Origin: Siphonodentalium dalli
Taxonomy: Eukaryota; Mollusca; Scaphopoda; Gadilida; Siphonodentaliidae
Reading direction: 5' to 3'
NCBI GenBank assembly: GCA_032622095.1
Contig: CP136066.1
Coordinates: forward strand, 184,050,716-184,114,715
Length of the DNA: 64,000 bases
The stretch's first letter is position 1, and every line of letters begins with the position of its first letter. Made by a program: the position numbers and the translations under genes. The notes under the pieces were generated by a model. The model did no database searches. It saw only the letters and a program-made list of their open reading frames with translations, and was not told where the DNA came from. Shown piece by piece: positions 1 to 12,600 of this stretch.

Positions 1-52
1 ACCGTGTTAAATTAGCTTTTAAAAGTGATATATACACCACACAATCAAACAT

Positions 53-319
53 TTAACCGTTTCATGATGGGAGCTGCGCATGTGCAGCATAAAATATCAT
101 GTGCCAGTGCATTCTCTTATATATGAGAGTCTCCCATAAGGAGCCTCGCATATATATAAGAGAATGCACTGGCTTACAAGATGAAGGTAAATATTTTTAG
201 GCCAATGTATTCTCTTATATATGCAAGGCTCCCTGTGGGAGACCCGCATATATAAGACAATGTATTGGCACAGGGTTTTCACAAACCCCCAGTCATACAC
301 CACACAATCAAACATTTAA
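53..319. mobile_element. Family A MITE copy A1 (piggyBac-like, double hairpin)
   Basis: Family description: about 240 bp, starting TTAACCCTTTCATGA and ending with the inverse, bounded by TTAA (the piggyBac target). Inside are two adjacent hairpins whose arms read CATTCTCTTATATATGCGAG and its complement, separated by a short spacer. Superfamily placement is inferred from termini and TTAA. This copy lies in the intron upstream of exon 1 and is diverged (TTAACCGTTTCATGA). A 24-bp direct repeat ending in TTAA occurs at both sides (33-56 and 296-319). Confidence 0.75.
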
Positions 320-345
320 TCATGTATGTACACAATGTGTTGCCT

Positions 346-474
346 AGATTACTATATACTATAGATATCCAACCAACTTCATTTACACAGATATATGTGT
401 AAGTTATCCCCAGATTACTGTATACTATAGATATCCAACCTATTTCATTCACACAGATATATGTGTAAGTTGTC
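346..474 (+). repeat. Tandem duplication of exon 1 acceptor (66-bp unit, about 2 copies)
   Basis: Unit 1 is 346-411; unit 2 starts at 412 and runs into exon 1. Both contain ATAGATATCCAACC, a pyrimidine tract, ACACAG and the exon start ATATATGTGTAAGTT, with a few substitutions. The upstream acceptor (ending at 390) would add an exon segment that stays in frame but meets TAG within it. Confidence 0.85.
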
Positions 475-649
475 TGACAAGGACCTTAGGACAGCTGGAA
501 ATCGGAATGTGACCGAGCTTCTGTGGGCGGCAGTAAAGGATCCTATCGAGTCACACTTCACCTTTGATAAGGAGGGGCTCGACTTGGCATTCAAATACTT
601 CACCTGCTCAACACTCACTCTTCGTCTTGCCGGCTTAACTCAGATAAAT
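457..649 (+). CDS. USP34: USP34 exon 1 of window
   Basis: Contains [27 protein letters not shown] and [10 protein letters not shown], among the best conserved USP34 blocks. The acceptor is TTCACACAG at 448-456 and the donor AAT|GTAAGT at 650. The exon enters with 1 nt of a split codon and leaves in phase 0. The first 15 nt contain an internal GTAAGT, and the acceptor region is a tandem duplicate of 346-411 (separate entry). The exact 5-prime border is less certain than the rest because the first residues are not conserved. Confidence 0.9.
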
Positions 650-3600
650 GTAAGTAGATATTTGATGGATAGATACTAAGGCAGGGAAATTTTGGGCAAT
701 GACATGGGTTTATTATGGACCCCATTTCGAATGGGAAATAATCATATTTTTAGCATTTTCTGACCCCAAAATTCCCAATTCGCAGAAGCTCTCTTGGTAT
801 GTGAACCAGCGATGGTACTCCCCCTTATGTTATAAACATTTACAACTTGTCATGTTACTTTTATATAAAACATGAAAAACAATTTAAGAAATCACTAAAC
901 TGCTTGATTAAACTTAATGCTACACAGTCTTTATCACTCATGGAAATTCCCGATTATTAGCCTCTTTCTCGCAAATTATCTCAATACAAAGGGCCAGGGC
1001 CATTTTAGTCCACACTAAGTTAACATTCATTTCTGTGGCCATCCTACATGCTCCTCCAATGACGCCATACTTTATGTTTCCACTTCTGCTATATATTTTT
1101 ATAAGCAAGTACATACTTGATTTAGAATTAGCAATGCTGTCTTGCAGCATCCATAAAAGCTTAATACAAAGTATCTTTCGGTGGTCTTCTGTTTAATTTG
1201 GTATTGATTTTTTCTATTCTTTGTAGAACCAGATCACTCTCTACAATGAAAGCTGCAGCAATGAAAATCTGGCTGATGCAGAGAAGTAAGAAACCCAATC
1301 CCATCCTCCCCCTTTCACTTCCCCCACTAGGTATAGGGCAATGGTAATGTGTAATTGTATTTTTTGCATTAGATGTAATTCAAAGTAATGCATTACTTCT
1401 TGTAAATTCAATTACTTTTGCTTTTCTTTTTGTAGATTTAATTACGCAATGTTACAGTAAATAGTTTCCAAGTAAATCACTGTTTAATTGTTTTATATTC
1501 ATAAAGACCTTTGTTCGTGAGTAAAACAATCAACATGTTCTAAATATTGACCAAATTTACGAAAGCATTACTCCAATTATTTTTATACGACCTTTTGAAA
1601 AAAAGGCCGTATTATAGTATTGGTCTGTCCGTCCGGGCGGGCGTCCGTCCGTCCGTTAACCTGTTGTCCGGATGATAACTTTAGTTAAAGTGAACCAAAA
1701 TTAGTAAAATTTGGTATGTGGGTTTATTAGCCGAAAAGTAAGTTCAAGTTCGAATTTGGGTTCCGCCCACCAATTTTCACCGGAGTTATGCCCCTTATTT
1801 AACGTTTTTTGACTTAGAAAATCCTTGAAATTTGTTGTCCGGATGATAACTTTAGTATAGTTTATCAGAATGAATCCAAATTTGTATATTACTTTCTCCC
1901 ACCAAAACACAGGTCAAGTTCGAACTTGGGTTCTGTCCGACCATTTTTGGCAGAGTTATGCCCCTTTTTCGACTCGGAAAATTCAGTTTTTCTTATGTTT
2001 TTTGGTTTCCGGATGATAACTCGATTTTGGAATGTTTATACGCAAAACCCGTTTTTTGTGGATTACATATATCGAAATACAGCTCAAGTCCGAATTTCGT
2101 TTTAATCCGATAATTTTTGCGAGAGTTATGGCCCCTTTATTGACGTAATTTGACTTAGAAAATCCCTGAAATTTGTTGTCCGGATGATAACTTTACTAGA
2201 GCTTATCGGATTCAATGATAATTTGGTATATTACTTTCTCCCACCAAAACACAGGTCAAGTTCAAATTTGAGTTCCGTCCGCCAATTTTTACCAGAGTTA
2301 TGCACCTATTTTTACCAGTTTCCGCCGACCCAAGAGAGGGCGTATATTGCACGCCCAGCGTAGCTCTTGTATTTCCCTGGTTCATTGTGGTTCATAAACA
2401 AATTTATGCTGTATTCAGGTGTGAATTTGACCTGATAAAAGTCCTGATTCATTAACTGCTATCTATGAAACTGGCTACTGGCCACAAAAGTGGCTACATA
2501 ACAACTCTATATAAAGGATGCTGATTGTTTGCTCAATCTCATTTCTAAACTGAATCTAGCTGACGAGTTAAAAATAGGTCTGAGTACTTAACGGAATATT
2601 TATTCTTACTCATTCTCCAGTTCTTGACACCATCTATTATTACAATTTTAATGTAAATACTATTTCTATTCAATACTGTTCATCACGACTGTTCTTCCTT
2701 CACAGGATTGGTAGCATGTTGTCACAGTGGCTGTTGGAAAACAAGATTGTCGACCACATTTTTGGGCCGAATCTCCATGTTGAGGTAACTACTAAAGATG
2801 TATTTATAGTCAACCCTAGATAATTAAGTGATGCTACCCTGCCCAGTGAGCTAGCATCACTAAACTCACCCTCTGGGGACCTCATTCTGCTTAGGCCTCA
2901 ACTGCTCTGGGAAGTATCTATAGTCTCAAATTTATATTGTTTTTGGCTACCTATTCCCTTCTTTTCAGATTATATATCCCCTAATTTGCAGAAGATAAAA
3001 TGCATAATGGAAGGTGATAATAGGTAAACATCACCAACTTCTACTGGGGAACTTCAATCTGATCATAGGTCTCCCATAGCAGTTGAGGCCTAAAGCAGAA
3101 TGCATTTCCCAGAGGGTGTATTTGGTGACACCAGCCTGCCATGCGGGATAGCATGACTAAAATCACCCCTGGGGACCTCATTCTGCAAATATCAGACACA
3201 CTATATCCAGGCTTGCTCATATTTCCAGGCTGATTTTGTTCAAACATTTAGTTTTTCATTGGATTTTTGTGCTTAAATTAATTTATTTTACTGCTGAAAG
3301 GTTCCAACAGAAAGATATCAGCTCAGGCTTCAAACTATAGTGCTGGATATTTGTAGAATAAAATCCCCAGGGGGGTGAATTTAGTTCCAAATTCACCCTC
3401 TGAGGACCTCATTCTGCTTGAGCCTCATCTTATCAGGAAAGTATCTTTACCAATTTATTCAAATTAAAAAAAAATTGTTAGTTACTTGAAAAATTTATTT
3501 AGAAAGTTTTGTTCTTTAATTGTTTTGTTTTTCTAAATCCCCAAATTAGCAGATGACAAACTGCATAATCGAGGTGCCCAATGGGTTCATAACACCATCT

Positions 3601-6600
3601 TTATCATCTGGGAACTGAAATCTGTGTCTAGGTCTCCCATAGCAGATGAGACCATTCAGAAAGAGGTCCCCCAGATGATGAATTTTGTGATGCTAGCCCT
3701 CTGTCATAGGTCGTTTGTTGAACTTATTCTCTAAACATATCCCTCAATAAATAGGGATCCTTCTGCACTTTTATTTGTCGTCTGCTTTTGTCACCTTAAC
3801 ATCCCTCCAAATGAATTATCGACCATTCAAGATTTACACTTTTTAACTGACTGGGAGAATTGAATTAGTATAGAAAGGGTTAAACTACTTCCAAGTACTG
3901 TAAGTGTAATTTGTGACATAACATACAGTCTAGTGATAAACTGTTTTTCACTGAAGCTTTTATTTTTTCAGCTTATAAAACAAAGTCAGATCATTCTTAA
4001 TTTCCTGGCTGTGGAAGGAAAGATCACGAATGTGCACATTGATAATGTATGGACAGCCAGTCAGGTCAGTAGATTGTAATTCAGCAATATTATGTATTAT
4101 ATAGCTCTTCCTTAATTAGTCCCACCGTTTTGCATCTGTTCGTGCATCCATCAATCTTGTCCATATATCCGTCCGATGTCTAGGTAGATGGGGGGTAGCA
4201 GGAAGACAGCCCGATAGGGCTAAGCTACCCCCGACAATACACTGTTATAATTTATTATGTATTACTGCCACTGTATCATTCGTGTGTATTGTAAATAAAC
4301 TATCCTATCCTATCCTATCCTGTTCAGGTCATAACTTGAACTGTAGCGCTTGTATCTCAATGAAGTTTGGTATGGATGTTTGAACACTACTATGAGGACA
4401 TTCAATGGTGTGTTCAATCGTTTTGTTATGGTTTTCCGTTCTAGAGTTATTCATCTTTGTTTATCTGAAAAGACTGATTTTGAGTATCTCAATCATAGGT
4501 TATAGGTATGCCCACACGTGCCAGTCATCCACCAAATAGTTTGATTTTGAGCCCTCAATGGCCATGTCTGTGCACTTATTTTGCGGCTTATTGATCGCCA
4601 CAGTTATTTTCGTGTGAATGATCAACAGTATCTCTGACTGACAGCACTGCGCTGCAACATTAAAAGAGAATTACGTCGGCATTATTCAAGAGTTGGGCAT
4701 GGGCGACATGCAGACTTTGTAGCAATCAACATCATTTACTACATTGTAACTGATAGCTTGAGTGAACATGATTACTTATTGTCACTTTCTCTTCAAGATT
4801 CCCATTCATGCTCAGACTCGATCAATTGGTCAGTGAAGCGACTTTAACTCTTCAAAAGTCATTTGTTTGATAGTCTTGAAAATACTTACGCCAGTTAAAA
4901 CTTGCACAGGCGGTACGCTAGCAATGAAACCGTCTGTACAAGATTTCCAGGCATGTGCTTGACTGATGTATATTTTATTGATGTGTATTTTCCCCTTCAG
5001 CTTAAACACTGCGGGAAGCAAGTTTATGACATTCTGATATCACTTATAAAGAATCTCGAGCTTCAGCCGGTCCAGTATTTATTGCAACTTGTCTCTGGTT
5101 TGGAGCCGTCAGCACACACGGAATCTGTAAGTTATTAACCCTTTACCCAACAAACCGGCCAAAACCGGCCAAAACCGGCCAAATAAAGCTTCAACAGCTT
5201 AAAATATCTTCGGTCTGTCTCAATAGAACCATACAAATATGGATATCATTGGAACCGGCTCCTTGACCACATTGTGATAGTTACAGTTATGCCTTGTGCC
5301 AATGCATTCTCTTATATATGCGAGTCGACCATAGGTCGCCTCGCATATATAAGAGAATGCATTGGCCTAAAAAAAATCTTTTTTTAACACTTTTTACCAT
5401 TTTTTCTTACATTCTTTAACAATTTTATAATTTTTAATGTGTTAAGCCAATGCATTCTCTTATATATGCGAGGCGACCTATGGTCGACTCGCATATATAA
5501 GAGAATGCATTGGCACAGGGTCCTTCTGTTGGGTAAAGGGTTAATTGATTGCTTGATTGTAATGTCACAACAACTACTGTATGTCACATATAGGTGACGT
5601 CAACAAGTTTGACCAGACGTGCACAGCCTTAACCCTTTCATGACGGGAGCTGCGCTGCTGCAGCATTAAAGATCCTGTGCCAGTGCATTAGGAAGTCTCG
5701 CATATATAAGAGAATGCACTGGCTTACAAGATCAAGGCAAATATTGATAAGCCAATGTATTCTCTTATATACGAAGCTCCCGACGGGAGACTCACATATA
5801 TAAGAGAATGCGTTGGCTTATGGTTTTCGCAAAATTTCAAGAAGCTCCAGTCATAGAATGGTTAAGGCCTGTAAGTCACTTTGAGGTTGTGTAAGTTATG
5901 CCATTAAATAAATAATCCCTGTTCTCAGGAAGTTTTGCTCCAAAAATCAGATGAGGGAGGGAAGTATTTTTTTCACCATCACTAAATGTTATTTCTTGAT
6001 GCAAAATGTTGAAGGCATCAAATAATTATTATAATGTCACCAAATATGAATTGTCAATGAATGATAATATATTGTATTTAAAGTCATTCCTAATTTTTTA
6101 TATCTGCCTGTGCTAGTATGGAGCATTGAACAGGTCGGGGTGAACTGCCGGTGGATCTTAACTAGGCCTATTGGTCTGAAAAATACCGATCGGTCATTCA
6201 TGACATGCTTGCATTTGGGATAAGGGGTGTCACTCTAAACTACTCTATAATTTTGTTGCATATGATTCTTCGAACAAATTCATTCTAATTGCTTTTGAAG
6301 GGCATGAAATATTTATTTACTGAGAATATTCAATATAAACATTTACAAATTTTCAAACAAACAAAATATCTATATTCAAGAAATTTAGAGTTCCTGAAGA
6401 CCCACAATGTCTGAGCTGACCAACTGCTTTGAGTCATGGCCAATATGAGAAATTCATACAAATACTGTTTCTTACTGGTGTGGTACCCATTCCAGATGTC
6501 GGTTACAGGTGGGACAGCATATAATCTATAGGAAAATGCTGGAATAATGATAGACCAGTTGTGTTAACCAAAATTTTATTTGAAAATAAAACATAATTAA

Positions 6601-9600
6601 GTTCAAGAAAGATCTTTTATTTCCAAATTGGGAGAAATTGTTTTTTTTTTTATTTTGAGTCCATTGCATGTCACATGTAAAGAAAAAGAATAGCATTGTC
6701 GGTAGTTCAGTCCTGAATGTAGAGTGGTATCCTTCTGGTGGAAGCAGCAATCGGCGAAAGCGTTCATGTTGACCTACATTAATATTGTCAAGAATAGCAC
6801 TACTACATTCAGTCATTAGATTACTCTTTTATTCAATTCTTTCATGTTGCACGAGTCATTAGTATTTCCATATATGACCCATGTCGTAATAATTAGGCAG
6901 CCACATTTTATCAGAGCAGACACAATCATTTTTCATATGTACTTCAGTTTATCAGCATGAGCGTTTGTTTAATTTTTAGCTTGTGCGCCTTTCTATAATA
7001 ATGCTCATTGACGAGTAGTTATCTCTTAGGAAATGTTCAGATAATAAGTTCTACAAATATATTGTTTGAAACTAATTATCTGAACATATCTGAACATATT
7101 CCTCAATCCTTGAAATAGGGTGTCTGTCATTTGTCTGTCATTTGCAGAATGAGGTCCCCAGAGGGTGAATTTAGTGATGCTACCCCCGCATAGCGGGCTA
7201 GCATCACCAAATTCACCCTCTGGGGACCTCATTCTGCTTACACCTCAGCAATTTATATTGTCTGTCATCTGCTCATATTTCCTGAATACCCCTCCAAATG
7301 AATATAGACTATTCCAGTGTATAATTTAGTCAATCAATGGGAGAATCCATTCAGTAAAGAAAGGGTTAAACAGGTAACTATGATGGAACGAGGCATGCAC
7401 AGGTGTTCATAACTAATGATGAATTAAAAAATTAGGGATTTCGCACAGAGTTATGTATTGAAATGTACACTTTTTTAGGCTAAAATACCTCATGCCAATT
7501 TTGGCTCTATTCCTAAAATTGGAATTCTGTCGTTATTGTTTACTGGCACAAAGAGGTAATTTGTGTGTATACAACATAAATATTGCTATCATGGTTCTTT
7601 TATCTCTATTTTGCAGACATTATATTTAGTATCATCTCTCATCAAATGTGTTTGGAACACGTTTGCTGCATCTCAGCGCAGTTCAGTTGCTCACATAATC
7701 GGGTCGGCTTCTGCCGATAAGGAAGACGATTCGTTGAAAAATATTTGTGTGGACAAACTGGATGTAGAAGAGGGCGAAATCGTGGGAGAGATTACAACAG
7801 AGGCAAAGGTAACCACTATATTAATTCATTGATTTTAATTAAACAAAGAATTATTTTGTAGAGATCTGTGCATGTTGGATATGCATGGGAAGTTGGGTGA
7901 TTGGTGGATGAAGGTTAAGCATGGGAAGTAATGCGTCTGTTGAGTGGATAAGGGAGACTTGCATATATAAGAGAATGCACTGTCACAGGATCTTTAATGG
8001 TGCAGCTCCCATCATGAAAGTGTTAAGGTTTTGTGGAGAGAGACAGTGAGAGGGATGGAAAAATTTAGTGACATTCTATGTTAAGTTTTGAAAATGTGCA
8101 AACTCCTCTCACCGATGATGCAGAAATGTTTGTACATGATTAAATTTTAAAGTTAAAGATTTGTTGATTAAAACTGCAATATGAATAAATGTCAATGAAT
8201 TTCTTGTCATGATTAACATATATCTGACAGTAAACATGATAAAATACATGATATTCATGTTATGTATAAGTATTCTAAATGCATTATAGTTATTGGAATA
8301 TGCTGTATGATATGCACACTGAAGCTTACATTTGCATGTTTCTAGATTGAAACCTTTGCTGGAATTCAGATTTGTTATTCTTAGGGTTGAAACGATTAAT
8401 CGACTAGTCGTAGACGACGCTGAAATGTCAGAACGTCGACTCTGAATTTTGCTGTCGACTAGTCGGAACATAGTGTATTAGTTCCATGTATAACGTTTTC
8501 AAGATCGATTCCGACATAAACGGTGTAAACTGTGCGTAAGTTACGGTAAGTATAACGTTTGGTGGCACCCGGAATTGACAGTGTTACTAGTATAGACACA
8601 CACGGTGACCCGACTATTACTTGAAAGAATGAAATTGACAACACAATGTCTCACTCGTCGTTTGAGGTCAAAGACATCACTGCGACATGATGGCAATGAT
8701 TGACGCGGCTTTATCGTTTGTCGGAGACCGCTTTGATCTAGACACTGTGTATATTTCAATTGATCAATTGAAGGTCGCTTTAGGTGACGTCATTGTTGCT
8801 ACCGTGTATAAATGATACTGACATTAAGAACTGGCTATCGTATTCTACAACATAGCCTATTCTATAGGGCGTATTTAGTCGGAACATTAACATTTTATAG
8901 TGACACCGCTCGGCACCGGTTTATTGGTGATCACGTGACTAAACGAAATCTCGAACGCAGATATTAAATTTAAAACCTGTATAAATGATCGAGTTTCTAA
9001 TCATTATCCACCACATGTCTAATTATATAATTACATTCAGTGTGTTGGATAAATATCAAGATGTTTACAGTATTATTTCCCAAATAAATTGGTGTTTATG
9101 CAGGGAAATGCGCTATGCAATAGACCGTCATTGCATCAGTCATCAGTGTACGCCATGTATGATGAATTTTCCGTACCATGTTATGTTTGAAAGTTTTGAT
9201 ATTGGGTACCGACTAGTCGACGCAACGCGACTTTTGGGTCTCGACTAGTCGAATCTGAAATTCACTAATCGTTTCAACACTAATTATTCTATAAATAATT
9301 TGTTTGTTCGAGTGAAAATAGTCTAGATACAGTGCAGAGTAGCATCACTAAATTAACCCTCTTGGAACCTCATTCTGCAACTGTCAGACACACTATATCC
9401 AGGCTTGAACAAGTTGAAGCATAAATAGTTTTTTGAGACAGTTGGGCCCAAGCCATGAAATAGTGAGCCTGTCATTTGCAGAATGAGGTTCCCAGAGGGT
9501 GAATTTAGTGATGCGGGCTAGCATCACCAAATTCACCCTCTGGGAACCTCATTCTGCTGAGGTGTAAGCAGAATGAGGTCCCCAGAGGGTGAATTTGGTG

Positions 9601-12600
9601 ATGCTAGCCCGCTATGCGGGGTAGCATCACTAAATTCACCCTCTGGGGACCTCATTCTGCAAAAGACAGACACTATTTCAAGCCTTGGTTGGGCCACACC
9701 AATTTTATCCCATTGGAGATAAAAGTAGATACATGCTGTAGTAAAATAAATATTCATCAAGTTTAAAAATGAAATGTTTATTCATATCATAAACATAAAC
9801 AGGTAGGTATTTCTTTACATAAACATGTTCAAATAGTAGATGAGAAGGAGAAAGCAAACAAAAAGGCTGCCATCAACTATCTTCACCACTCATTGCAAAA
9901 AAGTTGTAGCATGAGTTTGTAAACTAAGCTATGAAATTGCTATTGCCTCTGAGTATTTACAACATAGACAGTACGGCAGCAGAGTTTATATTCGCTGGTA
10001 TTGATAATCATAATTGTATAAAAGCTGTTTACAAAACTTGTCCTGATTGGTCATCAATATGTGTTCCCATGGTGATGTTTTTGTACAATTTTTAATAAAC
10101 CACTATAAGATAAAACTTAGTATATGATCAAGACCAATATTTTTTTTTAATGCTGGTCAAGTTCTATGCTAATATGCAAAATGAAAGCAATAATATTATA
10201 GAAATTACTTCTGTCAGGTTGTCCATTGAGCTGTTTGTGTGTGTGCCCTTCACACATTATGTGTACTTCATTGTGTAATTCTCCCACAGTTTCAAATGTT
10301 GAGAATTAACACTTTTAGGTATTTTTACCAATATATTGCTGATGTGCAGCATATGGATGACGAAAATATTGTCCCGCCCTGAGTTATTTGAGTTTGTTGA
10401 CCTTTCATAATATAAACTGGTAATTTAAATCTCACAAGACACAACTTACAAGTAAAAATTATACACACTGACTCTTTTCATCAAATTATTTCTGCATCTT
10501 TACTGGTGAATGACTTTATGATGCATGCTTTCAGACATTGTGTTTTTGAAAATGGTACAACCGATGTTGTTAGATATTTCAACAATAAAATCTGTTGTCG
10601 ACTTCAACTCAATTTTGACTGTCGATTTATAGTCAACTACGAAATACCCTAGTCATTTCAACACTACAAGTTTGAGCTATTGCCTTGGGTTGGCATCCAT
10701 CATCCGTCCGTGCATCTGTCAACAATTTCCGTTAGCACACCATACAGGTCACATCTCTCGTCTGATCACCGCCAAACTTCATATGGATGTTTGGGGTGAC
10801 CTCCAGATGGCCCAGTGGACCCATCAATTTTTTCCGAAATCCATTAAAAAAACATGGCCACCAGAAGCCATCTTGTATTTCAAATTTGAATCCATCGCCA
10901 CACCCTGCTGCCCATATTTATTGGAGAATTGTTTTGAAAAATTTTCAGTCATGTTTAGGATCACCTCTAGATGGGTGCTATCAATTTTGAAAACATTTTG
11001 ATGAAAAACATGGCCGGCAGCAGCCATCTTGGATTTTACTCTTTGCATGACTAAATCCTTTGGCACACCCTGGAGACCACATTCCTCATCCGATCATCAC
11101 CAAACTTCATCTGGATCTTCATGTTCGGGGTGACCTCTAGATGGGAGCCTCCTATTTTGACTGACATTCGTTAAAAAACGTGGCCCCCAGCAGCCATCAT
11201 GGATTTGAATCCACCGGCACCCCCTACAGCCTGCATCTCACATTTATCGTTACCAAACTTGACATGTATCAGTTTCAAATACTGACTGAAGTACATACAG
11301 TAATGCTCTAATTAATCGACTCCTTAACGACAGCAGAATTATGGGTAACTTTTCAGGATTTAGTCGGAAATATGGCTTGTTGCCATTCATCGGAAAGCTC
11401 TCGGTGAGAGCTTTCCGATGAATGGCAACAAGCCATATTTCCGACTAAATCCTGAAAAGTTACCCATAATTCTGCTGTCGTTAAGGAGTCGATTAATTAG
11501 AGCATTACTGTAACTTAACTTTTTCTACAGCAGAGATTATTGGAAAACAGGATAAAAGGACTCCCACAACGTAGACGAAAGATTGTGAAGGTCAAAGGTC
11601 ATCGGACTGATGGGTCTGAGAGTGATGTGAGTAATATGAGTGGAGAGAGTCAGCACAGCGAGGACATAGAGGAGCATACAGAACACTGTCAGTGTCACCG
11701 ACCTCACAACGTACAGCGAGGCATGAAACACGTTGAAGATCTCAGTCACACCAGTGACAGTGATCTCGATTGTAGCGATACCATCGACTCAGAAGGCAGT
11801 GTGCAGGTAAGAAATTAAATAATGTCCCCCCGAAAAATAAATTTTTGGGGGGCTACAGAAATAACATCCGTCCGTCCATCTGGTCGTCGCCTGTCTATTT
11901 GTGTATCCGTCACACATTATGGATACCTTCATTGTGAAATCAACTCCTCCCACAGTTTTGAATGTAAAGAATTGAAATTAGGATATTATTACCAATATAT
12001 TGCTGATGTTCATCATGTATATGGACAACGGAAAATGTTGTTTTTCCACTGAGTTATTCCCCTTTCTTGACTTTGAAACATTTTGACCGCTTTGATTTTG
12101 GGTACCTTCATTGTGTAGTCAACTCCTCTCAAAGTTTCAAATGTAAAGAATTGAAACTTTAGGATATTGGTACCTATATATTGCTAATGTGCAACATGTT
12201 TATGAACGATGGAAAAAATAATTTTTCATAGTGTTATTTCCCTTTTCTTGACTCGGTAAACTTATTAGCCTTCGAATTAAATTTTTTTGAAGATTATAGA
12301 ACACCAGCCCAGCCTGCCCAGGTACTTCGATGGAATTTGTTTAGTAGGTCATATCATGGTATTGCATTTTGTTCGCTAATGTTTTCATTTTTAGCTCAAC
12401 TTTTTAGTCAAGCTTGAGCTATTGCCATGGGTTGGCATCCGTCATCCATGCATCTGTCAACAATTTACTTTGGCTCACTCTACAGGCCACATCCCTCATC
12501 TAATCATCACCAAACTTCATATGGATCTTCGGGGTGACCTCCAGATGTGAGCCATCAATTATTTCCAAAAGTCGTTAAAAAATATGGCCGCCAGCAGCCA

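Noticed and set aside
53-319. CRISPR-like array of short palindromic repeats
   Set aside because: The repeats are paired hairpins inside TTAA-flanked transposons, with no regular spacers, and the genome is animal.
8109-9248. Several frames in the family P element, possible hAT transposase
   Set aside because: None shows hAT dimerisation or zinc-finger motifs, and they lie on different strands; the element looks non-autonomous.
10672-11066. Overlapping frames of 67 to 109 codons on both strands
   Set aside because: They arise from family G tandem modules; they occur in three frames and no splice sites or homology support a gene.
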